This document shows, one piece after another, positions 1-9,640 of a stretch of 11,535 bases of DNA. Under the pieces are notes generated by a model that saw only the letters and a list, made by a program, of their open reading frames with translations, was not told the DNA's origin and searched no databases. The DNA is from Ophiocordyceps camponoti-saundersi (nom. inval.) (taxonomy: Eukaryota > Ascomycota > Sordariomycetes > Hypocreales > Ophiocordycipitaceae), in the NCBI GenBank assembly GCA_003339415.1, contig PDHQ01000681.1:1-11535 (forward strand), given 5' to 3'. The position numbers were made by a program, and so were the translations under genes. Each line of letters opens with the position of its first letter. The first letter of the stretch is position 1.

Positions 1-396
1 CAGTTAACGGGTTTATCCCTTAGGGGATAAGAAGAGCAGTTAACGGGTTTATCCCCTAAGGGATAAGAAGAGCAGTTAACAGGTTTATCCCCTAGGGGAT
101 AAGAAGAGCAGTTAACGGGTTTGTCCCCTAGGGGATAAGAAGAGCAGTTAACGGGTTTGTCCCCTAGGGGATAAGAAGAGCAGTTAACGGGTTTATCCCT
201 TAGGGGATAAGAAGAGCAGTTAACAAGTTTATCTCTTAGGGGATAAGAAGAGCAGTTAACGGGTTTATCCCCTAGGGGACAAAAAGAGCAGTTAACAGGT
301 TTATCCCCTAGGGGATAAGAAGAGCAGTTAACAGGTTTATCCCTTAGGGGATAAAAAGAGCAGTTAACGGGTTTATCCCTTAGGGGATAAGGAGGG
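1..396. repeat. 36-bp tandem repeat array (minisatellite), 11 units
   Basis: Eleven units of exactly 36 bp start at 1, 37, 73, 109, 145, 181, 217, 253, 289, 325 and 361, with no indel between them. Each starts CAGTTAAC (containing the palindrome GTTAAC), has a core close to TTATCCCCTAGGGGATAA, and ends GAAGAG. The core is a perfect 18-bp palindrome in units 3 (85-102) and 9 (301-318), and one or two bases off in the others. Differences between units are almost all transitions (CGGG/CAGG/CAAG, TTATC/TTGTC, CCCC/CCCT), as expected from RIP or cytosine deamination. Unit 11 ends GGAGGG, and the similarity is lost after CAGT at 397-400. The array starts at base 1, so it probably continues to the left. 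There are no unique spacers, so it is not CRISPR. Confidence 0.97.
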
Positions 397-529
397 CAGT
401 CACGTAGGTTATTATATATAATATAGGAGATAAGAAGAGGTAATAAAATATACTTAGTCGATAAGATAATTTATATATTATGTTATAAAAACTGATTTTC
501 TAGTCCTAGACCTATAGTTTAGACGTAAA

Positions 530-1960
530 TCTGCCCCTACTATATCTCCGAGAGAAAGGAGGAACAGCGTAGGAGTATCGGGAACGTAGTACCGTATAAT
601 ACCGAGGGGACCGTTAATATCGATTTTACTAATCGAGGTTATAGCGGCCGAGCTACCGAACCTAATTACTACGGTGCCCGGGGTCTAGTTAATTTGCATA
701 TCCGGGTTCTCTTATATAAAAGCCTCGGCTTAATCTCTACTAATAGTAGAGAAATTATAGCGCTAGTATCTTAGAGTTATCCTTAGTATTCCGTATAATA
801 AGCGTCTATAAGGGTATACCTTTCTTACGTAGTCGAAGTCTCCCTACTTATAGTTTATCGACTAGTAACCTTATCTTCTCGTAAATAAAGTAACGTTTCT
901 TCGTACGGGGTAACGGGCGTCGGTCTTTTTACCGAATTTACTTAAATTTGCCTGTATAAAACTATAGCTAGAGAGAATTCGAACGTAGGGAATTTATACG
1001 GTAGCGTTAATTAACGAAGAATTAATCTATCGGTTTCTTATAGTCGAGAGCGATCTAAAGTAACGTACGAAGAATAGAGAAAAACTCTTTGCACGAGGGC
1101 TTCGTAGAGAGAAGTGCTAGCTTAAGTTCCGGCACGCTACGGCAGGCCCTAGTTATCGTAGCGTATAGCTAAGTTTCCCCTTTACCGAGTGCGTATTATA
1201 TAAGTTATATTTTCTCGATTAGTTCCTTAAGGACTTTTAGTATTATCTTATCTAAGAACTTCCTTTATATAGAAGGGAATATTATACCGGTCTAGTTAAC
1301 TTAGTACTACGTATAATTCGTAGCTATATTAAAGTGCGAATCGAGTATCTTTTAGATCTCGTTTTACCTCTTCTTAGGTCCTATATAATAAAGGTAGTAC
1401 GATTACGCGGGACCTATAAGGATATCCGGAAAGATAGCGTAGTACTAGTCCTCGGTAATACTAATCTTTCGGTAGTATAATATAAAAAGCTTAGCTTTAT
1501 CGTATAGGATATTATACGGTCGGCCTAAGTAATATTAGTCTTTTCGCTAACTTTTACTAAACGTAATCACTTTCTTAGGGGTAATCGGACTATTATAAAT
1601 TAGTTATACGGGAGGAAGGATAAAGGCCGGGCTCTTTAAGATAATTACGAGAGCTATAAAGGGATCCGGAGTTTCCTTCGCTTTATACGAGATCGTCCTA
1701 GGAGTCGGGGTCGCGCTAGGAGTTATATAAGGAGGAGGAGCCTCGTGGACCTTAATCGAAGGGATAATCTTTTATATATAAGAGCGGGCTCCGGCAAATA
1801 GTTTAAATAAAGCTTATCTGCTAAAGCTTAGCTAAATAGAATAGCTAAATTCCCTATAAGATCTAAGGAGTTAGGGGTTATAAGTATATAGGAGGCTAAT
1901 TCCGCCTTTTTAACTAGTAAATTTAAGGGGTTAGCGTTAGGATAACTTATATCCTATTTT
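530..1960 (+). pseudogene. possible RIP-destroyed coding frame, family unknown
   Basis: Read in the frame whose codons start at 530, this stretch has about 30 in-frame stops in roughly 477 codons. All are TAA or TAG and none TGA, as expected when CAA, CAG or TGG codons are hit by RIP. Between stops it reads as ordinary peptide, for example GTYKDIRKDSVVLVLGNTNL near 1410-1470 and RSRGRARSYIRRRSLVDLNR near 1695-1755. Stop density (about 6%) is lower than in the neighbouring plus frame I checked (about 15% over 66 codons). However, a minus-strand frame over 530-1600 is about equally open, so neither direction nor coding origin is secure. No domain or catalytic motif (reverse transcriptase YxDD, DDE, integrase HHCC) was recognised. 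The region could simply be non-coding. Confidence 0.2.
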
Positions 1961-2822
1961 TAAATACTAAATTAATTAAAAAACCCGGAAAACGCGTTTT
2001 TAGGCGTTTCCTATAATTAAGATATATTGCCGGTTATATTACGTATTACGGGCTTAAGGGGCTTATCTTTATCTACGTCCTCCTTTTAATCTTAAACTAT
2101 AGAGACCTAGCGTAGGATTTCTTAAAGTTAAGGTATATCTTTATAATCTTAGCGGTAAAAAACCTTCTTATTAGGGAGACTCGGTAAGAGTAGTATTATC
2201 TTAACTTATTACCTATAGGTTACGGATAGCCGGCCGAAGGCGAGCGTAAGCAGTAAATAGGTGTTATCTATAGAAGTATATCTTACGCCGCGTAGCGACC
2301 CCGAACGTAATCTAAGCTATTATTTATTAAATTATTAAGCTAGGGCGTATATAGGTATTAGAGATTAATTAATAAGGCGGCGTTTTTATTATTACTATTA
2401 TCTTACGTAGTTTACTTACTATCGGCGCGGTTTAATAATATAAGCGTTATAAGCGCGTCCGATATAATAGTATAGTAAGAATAAGAGTAATATACTAATA
2501 TAAAAAGGCTAGTAAGATAATAATATACGAGAACGCGGAGAGATATTAAATTATTACTATTAAAAAGGGTAGTATATAAGAAAGGAAAGAAAGAAAAAGA
2601 GAAAGGCATATATATTTTTTTTATATATTATTTTAATTTATGCCTAGCTAAGTCCGGATTTTCCTTTTTTCCTAGGGCGGCGAAGTATTTTATCCGGGCT
2701 ATGCCTAAGTTACTAAGTAATAGTAAGAGACTTAGTTATACTTACGTAGTGCGCGCACGTTATTTACTTACTACGTATTAAGCGTTAGGATATATTAATA
2801 GCGGTAATAGATATACTTAAAG

Positions 2823-3437
2823 GAAATAAATATAAAATTAGAATATAATACTACTATTATATAGGATTTAATTAAATTATTTTCTATCTTTTTCTTTATC
2901 CTAGGAGCTCCTAAGGATTAAGATTATAAAAGTTATTTAGCGGGAGTAACGGGCACCCCTGCTTATAAATATATATCCCTTATAGAGAAGATAGTCTTAA
3001 GGTAGTAGGGCTATTAGGTCCATATAGGTCTGCCGGGCCCTATAAACTATATAGGTAGGTTAGGGTTATAGGCGTTAAAAGGGTTATTTAAACTAGCTTA
3101 CCTAATCTAATAAATTTAATTAATTAGTATTACTTAGCTAGAAAGGGGTTAAAGGACCTACGGATCTTAGGAAGATTAAATTTATATATATAAGAAGGGG
3201 TTAATTTCCTACCTATTATATAGCGAAGGCAGCCTCTATAAATATAATAATTCTAAGCAGGGTTTAGTTAAATAGTCCCTTAATACGTTTCTTCTTCTAA
3301 GAGCTTATATAAATTAGGATATAAAGGGTAGTTAAGACGAAGTAGGGGTTATTAATAAGTATATAGTATAAGTTAGTTTCCCTCGAAAAAGGGAGGAATT
3401 AAGTAAGTAATTAGCCCCTAACCTTATCTTTATAGCT
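2823..3437 (+). pseudogene. possible RIP-destroyed coding frame, family unknown
   Basis: In the plus frame with codons starting at 2823, stops are only TAA/TAG and the intervening peptide looks protein-like: LGAPKD, then DYKSYLAGVTGTPAYKYISL at about 2919-2978, VHIGLPGPINYIGRLGL at about 3018-3068, and KKGLISYLLYSEGSLYKYNN at about 3195-3254. About 8-10% of codons are stops, only slightly below the neighbouring plus frame (about 13% over part of the region), so statistical support is weak. The frame fades after about 3437, just before similarity to repeat module P begins. I do not recognise a family and assign no function. It might be the remnant of an older element into which, or beside which, the 3.6-10.4 kb array was placed. 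Confidence 0.2.
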
Positions 3438-3781
3438 ATTATAAAAACCGTATATCGTAAGTTAAGTTTTAGAAAAAACTTATAGTAAAAACTCTACTAA
3501 ATAGAATTATAACTTTACTTTAAACCTTATACTTTTATACTATAAATTACTAATTTAAATTCTTATCCTAAGAATCTCGATAACTAGTTAAATAGTTCCT
3601 ATCTTTCCTTTTACCTTTTATCTTATCTTTATATAGAAAACCGACTCTTTATTAACCCCCCCTTATAGAGAATTACTATCTGGCCCCCCCCCCCCCCCTA
3701 ATCCTTTACGATCTAGTTATAAGCCTTAAACCTGCCTATCCCCCCCCCTAGTAGTTATAGGATTTAGATCTCCCTTTCGTT

Positions 3782-4391
3782 TAGCTCCTCTTTATTAAAG
3801 TTATATATAGATATATCTATATATCCTTATTCGCAGGGCGGTAAACTATTAGCTATTATAAGTTTATCCTCGAGCCTTATTATTTTATCGTTACTAGTTA
3901 GTATTAATAGTTATTCGACGAGGTTAGGTTAGGATATTATACGACTAAGGCGCTTATAAAGGGAGCGAAGCTAATTTATAGCGGATCGGAATTCCGTAAC
4001 GATATTAAGAAACGCCTATATAAGTAGTCGTATCTAGTAGGTAACGTTAGTAAGAGAGTTATTATAGGCTTTATTCCTAGTAGCTAAGTTATCCGTAATC
4101 TATCTAAGAGCGTCTAAAATTTTAGAAGATATATTATTCTTAATATTTTCTTATTCTTTATAATTAAATAACGGTAGTAGCGTAAGATAGCTCTTAAGAA
4201 TTAAACTTATAAGTTTATATAAGAGAAAAGAGGCGAGGAGGGGGGTTTATATCTAAATAAACTAGGACGTGAATATATCGTAAGTTACTTAAATAAGTAA
4301 ATTAGCAGCGTTATTATAAAAATAAAGAAAAATACTAGTAAAACGAACTATCTAAGAGAGGCGTCTATTTACCCCTTTCTAAGAGATAGGG
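3782..4391 (+). pseudogene. fossil reading frame of the tandem element, copy A
   Basis: One plus frame through module P stays recognisable in all three copies. In copy A it reads TISYYKFILEPYYF near 3845-3886, LFDEVRLGYYTTKALIKGAK near 3911-3970, SEFRNDIKKRLYK near 3983-4021, GNVSKRVIIGF near 4040-4072, and ends NIFLFFIIK followed by TAA near 4166. A second segment in another frame begins DVNISQ at 4266 and includes SKLAALL and KRTIQERRLFTPFQ. Internal stops are only TAA/TAG, many falling as doublets where a Gln-rich peptide would be expected. The family is unknown to me: no DDE, reverse-transcriptase, helicase or tyrosine-recombinase motif could be pointed to. DNA conservation alone would preserve any frame, so coding origin is an inference. 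Confidence 0.35.
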
Positions 4392-4710
4392 GTATTATAG
4401 CCTTATAAGGCTATAAATCTAAATAGAAAAAACGATAAGATTAGTATTAATTAAAGATAATTATAAAAGGCGTTTATATTTTATAATAAGATAAGATAAG
4501 ATATTATAAAATCTAATAATTAGAAAAGGAAGAAGAGAAGTAAAAGGTAAGGAAAGAAAAAAAAAAGAAAAACGCTATACGCTATTACCTATACTCTATA
4601 GCCGCTATCTTTATAATTAATTAAATACTTAAAAAGGAAAGAGTATTATTTTAAATAGAAAGGCGGATTTCTTATAAGTCCGAAGATATCCGGCTAGACG
4701 GGTTAATTTA

Positions 4711-4865
4711 AGGAAGCCGAAAAGAATAGGCGGATAGAAAAAGTAAAAGCGAAGGGAGAGAAGAAGACGGAAACGAATAGGAAGGATAAGATCTCGGGGA
4801 AGACGAGGTCGAGAGGGAAGAGGAAGCATAAAGAAACGAATAAGTAGAAAAGAAGAAGATAGCCG
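4711..4865 (+). repeat. purine-rich 'tail' module of the tandem element
   Basis: Over this stretch the plus strand is largely G and A (GGAAGCCG, AAGCGAAGGGAGAGAAGAAG, GTCGAGAGGGAAGAGG) and reads as a Lys/Arg-rich peptide, for example GKTRSRGKRKHKETNK in one frame. Related sequence occurs at 7648-7800, 8170-8205 (end only), 5930-6000 (end only) and 10,202-10,345. If coding, it would be a basic C-terminal or linker segment; if not, it is a polypurine tract. Each copy leads into a motif like GGCGTCTTCTTTATT, after which Q, R or unique sequence follows. Copy B has lost 69 bp here (see findings). Confidence 0.6.
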
Positions 4866-5204
4866 AGTAGTATAACTTCGGCGTCTTCTTTATTTATCTT
4901 TAACGAATATATCGAAGGAGTAGGGCTACCGTAAAGAAAGGTGCGTTAGGGAGTATATTAGTAAGAGCCGAAGAGAGGTAAAATAAATTATTATATCGTA
5001 AAAAAACCGTAAGTAAAAAAAAAGCGGCTTTTCTCTTTTAATAATACTTAGGAAAATAATTTTAATATAAGAAAGGATAATAATAGCGCCTTAATATAGA
5101 AATAGAAAATATAAGTAATTCTAAGTAATATAAGGTAATTTATATAATTTATAGTAATTTATAATAATAAGAAAAGAAAAAGTATTATATAGCTAAGTAA
5201 TAGA

Positions 5205-5378
5205 AAGAAAGGATAGTATATTAAAATAGTAAAATAGTTAAGCTTAATTTAACCTAAGGATAATAATCCGTATAGGAAGGGGGGGGGGGGGGGGGGGGGG
5301 GGTAGGCTCTACGGCACCCTATCTGCGACTAATACGCTTTATTTAAATAGAGAGTAAAAGGGGGGGGGGTGGGGGGGG

Positions 5379-5425
<47 letters not shown>

Positions 5426-5560
5426 CATGCTAACTTATAGCCCTAGCTAAGCTTAGCGTGCTTTTTATACCTACTTACTAAGTCTATTACTAATAACGTA
5501 GATAAAAGGGTATTAACCCTCTATCTCTAAAAGTCTTATTAAAATATAATTTAATTAGTA
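5205..5560. other. non-homologous insert with long poly-G tracts
   Basis: Between the Q module of copy A and the next block lies sequence with no match elsewhere in the window. It contains an uninterrupted run of 24 G (5279-5302), then 57 bases of mixed sequence, then 65 bases (5360-5424) that are all G except T5370 and A5381, ending in a run of 43 G (5382-5424). Such tracts can form G-quadruplexes and are hard for polymerases to copy. Their true length is uncertain and a collapsed or mis-called assembly join cannot be excluded. No gene is visible. Confidence 0.9.
5360..5424 (+). repeat. poly-G tract (potential G-quadruplex)
   Basis: 63 of 65 bases are G, with a 43-base pure run at the right end. 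It far exceeds the minimum of four G-triplets needed for an intramolecular quadruplex. It sits between two Q modules, where the regular order of the tandem array is broken. Confidence 0.95.
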
Positions 5561-5995
5561 AAAAACCCTTACGGGTAGTAGAAAACTAATATCGTGCTAT
5601 CCTTAGCTATTAATAAAGCTAAAAAGATAGATAAAGGCTATATAGGGTATATAAGATATAGGAGAAGAAGGAAAACTAGCAGGCCGAGCACACGCTTAAA
5701 GCTAGAGAAAGATTAAAGAAGAAAAAGGCTATCTTAAGGTAGAAAAGGTAAAAGGCCTATAAGGGCAGCAGCGTTAGTAATTAGGCTCGCAAGTAGTTAT
5801 TATCGCTAGCGGCGTTATCGCGGCGTTAAGTAATTATAGATAAAGGTAATAGCGGTAGGCGTAGGCAAAATTAGATATTATCGCGATTAGGAAAGAGAAG
5901 GTTATTATAAGGAAGATAAAGTTAAGAGGGAAGAGGGGAAAAGAAGAAAACGGCTAGGTAAAGAAAACGAACGGTAGAAGAAGAAAAAACAGCCG
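5560..5995 (+). pseudogene. Lys/Arg-rich fossil coding stretch upstream of copy B
   Basis: This region has no counterpart in the other copies apart from its purine-rich right end. Two overlapping plus frames look protein-like. One, in the same phase as the Q module that follows, reads RPIRAAALVIRLASSYYR near 5757-5810. Another reads QAEHTLKARERLKKKKAILR-like sequence near 5670-5730 and then a Lys/Arg/Ser-rich segment that would suit a coiled coil or basic tail. Stops are all TAA/TAG, about 6-9% of codons. CpG-rich words (CGCTAGCGGCGTTATCGCGGCG near 5806-5827) survive, as expected where RIP hits only CpA. It may be the upstream part of the element's gene, present only in copy B. Identity is unknown. 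Confidence 0.3.
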
Positions 5996-7120
5996 GGAAC
6001 TATAACTTCGGCGTCTTCTTTATTAATTCTTTATAGACGTGTCGAAGAAGTAGGGGCTGCCGTGAAGGAAGGTGCGTTAGGGAGAGTAGCGGCGAGGGCA
6101 GAATAGAAGTAAAATAAAGCATCACGTAGTAAAAAGACCTTAAGTAAAAGAAAAGAGGCTTTTCTCTTTCGATTACGTTAAGGAAAAGAGTTCGAATAGG
6201 GGAAAAGATACTTAGTACGTATTAAAAGTAAAGAGAAAATAATAAGGAATTCTAAGTAATATAAGGTAATCCTTATAATTCGTAATAATTCTAAAGGGAA
6301 GGAAAAGAATAAAGGCTATATAGCTAGGTAGCCTAACTAGCTATATAAGGATACGCTTATAGTAACTACTTTTATATTTTAAAAAGCTTATAGCTACCTT
6401 AGTTATTATTCCTTAAGACTATCTATACTTTACTATAATAAATTACCGAATAGAGTATCTATTCTAAAGTGCCGAGAAATTTATCGAATTATTCGTAATT
6501 ATCGTTTTTTATTACCGCTATAATTATATAGTAAACTAATATCTTATTCTTTTCTATATAGAGGATTACTATTTAGCTTACCCTCCTCCTCGCTCTAAAA
6601 GTAAAAAGACTTAAACCTTTATATCCCCTAATCCTCTACGATTAAGCTATTATACTTAGACCTACCTATTCCCCTAGTAATTATAAGATTTAGATCTCCC
6701 CTTTATTTAGCTCCTCCTTATTAAAGTTATATATAAATATATCCGTACGTCCTTATTTACGGGGCGGCAAATTATTAGCTACTATAAGATTATCCTTAAG
6801 CCTTATTATTTTATTATTACTAGTTAGTATTAATAGTTATTCGATAAGGTTAGGTTAGGATATTATATAATTAAGGCGCTTATCGAGGGAGCGACGCTAA
6901 TTTATAGCAGATCGGAATTCCGTAACGATATTAAGAAGCGCCTATATAAGCTATTATATATAGTCGGCAACGTTAGTAAAAGAGTTATTATAAGCTTCGT
7001 TCCTAGCGGCTAAGTTATCCGTAATCTATCTAAGAGCGTTTAGGATTTAAGAAGATATATTATTCTCGATATTTTCTTATTTTTTTATAATTAAATAACG
7101 GTAGCGGCGTAAGATAGCTT
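5985..7120 (+). pseudogene. fossil reading frame of the tandem element, copy B
   Basis: This is the best-supported fossil frame in the window. In the phase of codon 6071, from about 5985 to 6580 only about nine of 198 codons are stops (all TAA/TAG), well below other frames. It reads VEEVGAAVKEGALGRVAARA near 6044-6103, SKKTLSKRKEAFLF, LYKDTLIVTTFIF near 6338-6376, and LPNRVSILKCREIYRIIRNY near 6443-6502. The Q part is shared with A (VKKGALGSILVRAEE) and C. After a frame change near 6600 the P part continues in another phase: LFDKVRLGYYIIKALIEGA at about 6837-6893, SEFRNDIKKRLYKLLY, GNVSKRVIISFVPSG. The change could be an indel or an old intron. Estimated length is at least 370 codons. No start codon or recognised domain; a transposon-encoded protein is likely but unproven. 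Confidence 0.4.
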
Positions 7121-7815
7121 TTAAGAATAGAATTTAAAAATAGAACTTAAGAATTAAACTTATAAGTTTATATAAGAGAAAGGGGGCGAGGAGGGGGGTT
7201 TATATTTAGATAAACTAGGACGTGAATATATCGTAAGTTACTTAAATAAGTAAATTAGCGGTATTATTATAAAAACGAAGAAAAATACTAGTAAAACGAA
7301 CTATCTAAAAAAGGCGTTCGTTTACCTTTTTCTAAGGGATAGGTATATTATAGGGCTATAAATCGCTATATTAATAGAGAATTAGATAAGATTAATATTA
7401 ATAAAGGATAACTATAAAAGGCGTTTATATACTATAATAAGAAAGATAAGATCCGATAAGATCTAATAAGATCTAATAATAAGAAAAGGGAAGAAAAGGA
7501 AAGTAAGAAAGTAGGGAAGAAAAGAAGAAGAAGGACGCTATACGCTATAATCTATCGTTTAGAGCGGCTAAGTCTATATCTAATTAAATGCTTAAGAAGA
7601 AAAAGCGTTATCTTAGACGAAGAGGCGTACTTCTCTAAAGTCCGAAGGGAAAGAAGAAGATAGAAACGAGCGGGAAGGATAAGATAACGGGGGGGACGAA
7701 GTCGAGAGGGAAGAGAAAATATAAAGAAACGAATAGGCACGATAAAAAGAAGACGGCTAGTTAAAGAAAGAAGAATAAGCAGAAAGAGAAGAAAATAACC
7801 GGGGACTACGCCTTA
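5995..7815 (+). repeat. degenerate tandem element, copy B (Q-P-tail)
   Basis: Most complete copy: module Q (about 5995-6340), then P (about 6350-7600), then the tail (7643-7815), followed directly by R. It is offset from copy C by 2211 bp at the start of Q (AACTT at 6004 and 8215) and by 2225 bp at GGACGCTA (7533 and 9758), so the array has a period near 2.2 kb with small indels. Against copy A, Q is offset by 1130 bp but P by 2963 bp, showing that a second Q plus the poly-G insert lies between copies A and B. It carries three 10-bp repeats at 7446-7475 where copy C has six. Confidence 0.85.
7446..7475. repeat. 10-bp tandem repeat, 3 units (copy B)
   Basis: Three units of ATAAGATCCG / ATAAGATCTA. 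The same locus in copy C has six units (9641-9700), and copy A has only remnants near 4491-4520. This is a small variable-number repeat that changed after the copies separated. Confidence 0.9.
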
Positions 7816-7816
7816 G

Positions 7817-8125
7817 GCGTTTTCCTTATTCGTAATTAAGGAGAGTAATAAAAAAGAAGTATACCTTCTTAAGAGAACGTCGTAGGTCGGATACTAACTA
7901 TTAAATCGTAGGTTTTTAATAACTAAATCTAGTATTTATTTCGGAAAAGCGGAAAAAAGACTAAGATAATAACGTGCTATAATTTTAGGACCGTCTCCTC
8001 TTAGACCTACCTGGCCTAAGCTAGTAGATCGCGTTCTTCGCCTTCGTTAGATAAGACTTACGCTATAATAGTCTTTATAAGGTCCTTACCGCGTATCCCC
8101 TATTAAATACCTTTTTTTTTTTTTT
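7817..8125 (+). repeat. R module, first copy, ending in poly-T
   Basis: About 309 bp, sharing with 9866-10190 the order of landmarks: TTATTTA/TTATTCG start, TTAAGAGAA, TCGTAGG, AATCGTAGGTTTT, CCGTCTC, TAGATCG, and TATAAGGTCCTTAC about 45 bp before a T homopolymer (14 T, 8112-8125). It lies between the tail of copy B and the Q of copy C, a junction at which copy A has no R. The presence/absence pattern and homopolymer end suggest a small mobile element (SINE-like or another short non-autonomous type, poly-A on the minus strand if read that way). No pol III A/B box, target-site duplication or tRNA-like head could be confirmed, so the type is open. Confidence 0.6.
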
Positions 8126-8140
8126 CGCTATAGGTTACTA

Positions 8141-8158
8141 ATACTTCTACGTAAGTAT
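8141..8158. repeat. short inverted repeat after the R module
   Basis: ATACTT (8141-8146) and AAGTAT (8153-8158) are complementary around a 6-base loop, 15 bp after the R poly-T. Possibly chance in this AT-rich DNA. Confidence 0.4.
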
Positions 8159-8260
8159 CTATATTTAATTACGAAAAGTAGAAGAAGAAGAAAAAGAAGA
8201 TAGCCGAGTAATATAACTTTAGCGTCTTCGTTATTTACTTTTAACGGATATATTAAATAA

Positions 8261-9310
8261 GGAGGTGCTCTTATAAAGAAAGGCGCGTAAGAGAGAGTAG
8301 TGGTAAGGGTAAGAGAGAGGTAAAACTAATTATTATAAAGTAAAAGAGCCGTAAGAAGAAAAAAATAGCTCTTCTCGTTCGATTATACCTAGGAAAATAA
8401 CTATAACGTGGGAAAAAGATACTTATAGCGAATCGAAAAAGTAAAGGAAAAAAATAAGTAATACTAAGTAATATAGGGTAATCCTTATAATTCGTAGCAA
8501 TTCTAAAAGGAAGGAAAAGAATAAGGGCTACGTAAATAAGTAGCTTAACTAGCTATATAAGGATATACTTATAGTAACTACCTTTATATTTTAAAAAGCT
8601 TATAGCTACCTTAATCGTTATTCCTTAAGACTATTTATATTTTACTATAATAAATTACTAAATAAAGTATTTATTCTAAGGTGCTAAGAGATTTATCGAA
8701 TTATTCGTAATTATCGTTTTTTATTACCGCCGTAATTATAAAGTAAACTAATATCTTATCTTTTTCTATATAGAAGATTACTATTTAGCTTACCCTCCTC
8801 CTCGCCCCGAAAGTAAAAAGACTTAGACCTTTATATCCCCTAATCCTTTATAATTAAGCTATTATACTTAGACCTACCTATTCCCCCGGTAATTATAAGA
8901 TTTAGATCTCCCCTTTATTTAGCTCCTCCTTATTAATATTATATATAAACGTATCTATACGTCCTTATTCGTAGGGCGGTAAACTATTAGCTACTATAAG
9001 ATTATCCTTAAGCTTTATTATTTTATTATTACTAATTAGTATTAATAGTTATTCGATAAGGTTAGGTTAGGATATTATATAACTAAGGCGCTTATTAAAG
9101 GAGCGAAGCTAATTTATAAAGGATCGGATTTCCGTAGCGAAATTAATAAGCACTTATATAAGCTATCGTATATAGGAGGCGATATTAGTAAGAGGGTTAC
9201 TATAGGCTCCGCTCCTAGCGGTAAAGTTCTCCGCGATTTATCTTAAAGCGTTAAAAATTTAAGAAGCTATATTATTCTTAATATTTTCTTATTTTTTATA
9301 ATTAAATAAT
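8261..9310 (+). pseudogene. fossil reading frame of the tandem element, copy C
   Basis: Same fossil gene as in copies A and B. The Q part is readable from 8261 (GGALIKKGA, then a stop, then ERVVVRVRERQN). The P part, in a different phase, reads LFDKVRLGYYITKALIKGAK near 9049-9108, then SDFRSEINKHLYKLSYIGGD, SKRVTIGSAPSGKVLRDL and NIFLFFIIK before TAA. Copy C keeps SAPSGKV uninterrupted where A and B have a stop after PSS/PSG, showing that stops arose independently in each copy. A downstream segment starting DINISQ at 9414 matches DVNISQ of copy A. Family unknown. Confidence 0.38.
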
Positions 9311-9640
9311 AGTCGCAACGTAAGATAGCTCTTAAGAATTAAACTTAAGAATTAAACTTATAAGTATATATAAGAGAAAGGGGGATAAGGGGGTTTATAT
9401 ATATATAAACTAGGATATAAATATATCGTAAGTTACTTAAACGAGTAAATTAGCAGCGTTATTACGAAAACGAAGAAAGATACTAGTAAAACGAACTATC
9501 TAAAAGAGGCGTTTATTTGCCCCTTTCTAAGGGATAGGGGTATTATAGGGCTATAAATCGCTATATTAATAGAGAAATAAATAAGATTAGTATCGATAAA
9601 AGATAATTATAAAAAGCGTCTATATATTATAATAAGAAAG

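Larger units (their letters stand above)
397..3440. other. RIP-mutated, gene-free DNA
   Basis: This stretch of about 3 kb has no usable reading frame on either strand. TpA is extremely frequent and CpA/TpG are nearly missing, while CpG-rich words (CCGG, GCGG, TCGCG) survive, so the loss is context-specific and not general AT bias. No terminal inverted repeats, LTR pair or tRNA could be recognised. Two sub-regions with weakly coding-like plus frames are listed separately. The 8-bp arms TACGTAGT (2743-2750) and ACTACGTA (2770-2777) could pair around a 19-base loop; this may be chance in such biased sequence. Most likely this is an old, RIP-inactivated transposon or duplicated segment of unknown type. 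Confidence 0.8.
3600..5200 (+). repeat. degenerate tandem element, copy A (P-tail-Q)
   Basis: First of three diverged copies of one element. Module P (about 3600-4640) aligns with 6500-7600 and 8710-9780. Shared landmarks are CCTAATCCT, the GGTTAGGTTAGGATATTATA block at 3922-3941, TCCGTAA, GGACGTGAATATATCGTAAG at 4265-4284, and ACGCTATACGCTATT. The purine-rich tail (4711-4865) is followed by module Q (4866-about 5200), which starts AACTTCGGCGTCTTC. Copy A has a 15-C run (3684-3698) and a 9-C run (3740-3748) where copies B and C have mixed pyrimidines. It lacks module R between tail and Q. Homology before 3600 is faint, perhaps to about 3440. Differences from B and C are mostly C/T and G/A, consistent with RIP acting on each copy separately. 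Confidence 0.85.

Noticed and set aside
1..396. CRISPR array
   Set aside because: The 36-bp unit length is CRISPR-like, but units abut each other with no unique spacers, and the DNA has fungal RIP features.
1..396. Telomeric repeat (TTAGGGG inside the unit)
   Set aside because: TTAGGG-like words occur once per 36-bp unit as part of a palindrome, and not as head-to-tail hexamers, and only in the variants where the palindrome is imperfect.
2412..2609. Minus-strand ORF of 65 codons
   Set aside because: Rich in Ser, Tyr, Leu and Phe from TA- and CT-biased DNA, within RIP sequence and without homologous features; a chance open frame.
397..3440. Reverse transcriptase, integrase or DDE transposase
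   Set aside because: Plus-strand frames and part of the minus strand were read with TAA/TAG treated as possible RIP products of Gln or Trp codons. No YxDD box, DDE spacing or zinc-finger pattern was seen.
4629..4829. Minus-strand ORF of 66 codons
   Set aside because: It is the reverse of the purine-rich tail, which lacks TTA/CTA on the plus strand and is therefore open by composition. Copy B at 7552-7740 shows the same effect.
5640..6000. C-terminus of a pogo/Fot1-type transposase
   Set aside because: The Lys/Arg-rich coil-like peptide is reminiscent of such tails, but there is no specific motif and no upstream DDE domain, so the name is not justified.
7552..7740. Minus-strand ORF of 62 codons
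   Set aside because: Antisense shadow of the purine-rich tail in copy B, with the same compositional cause.
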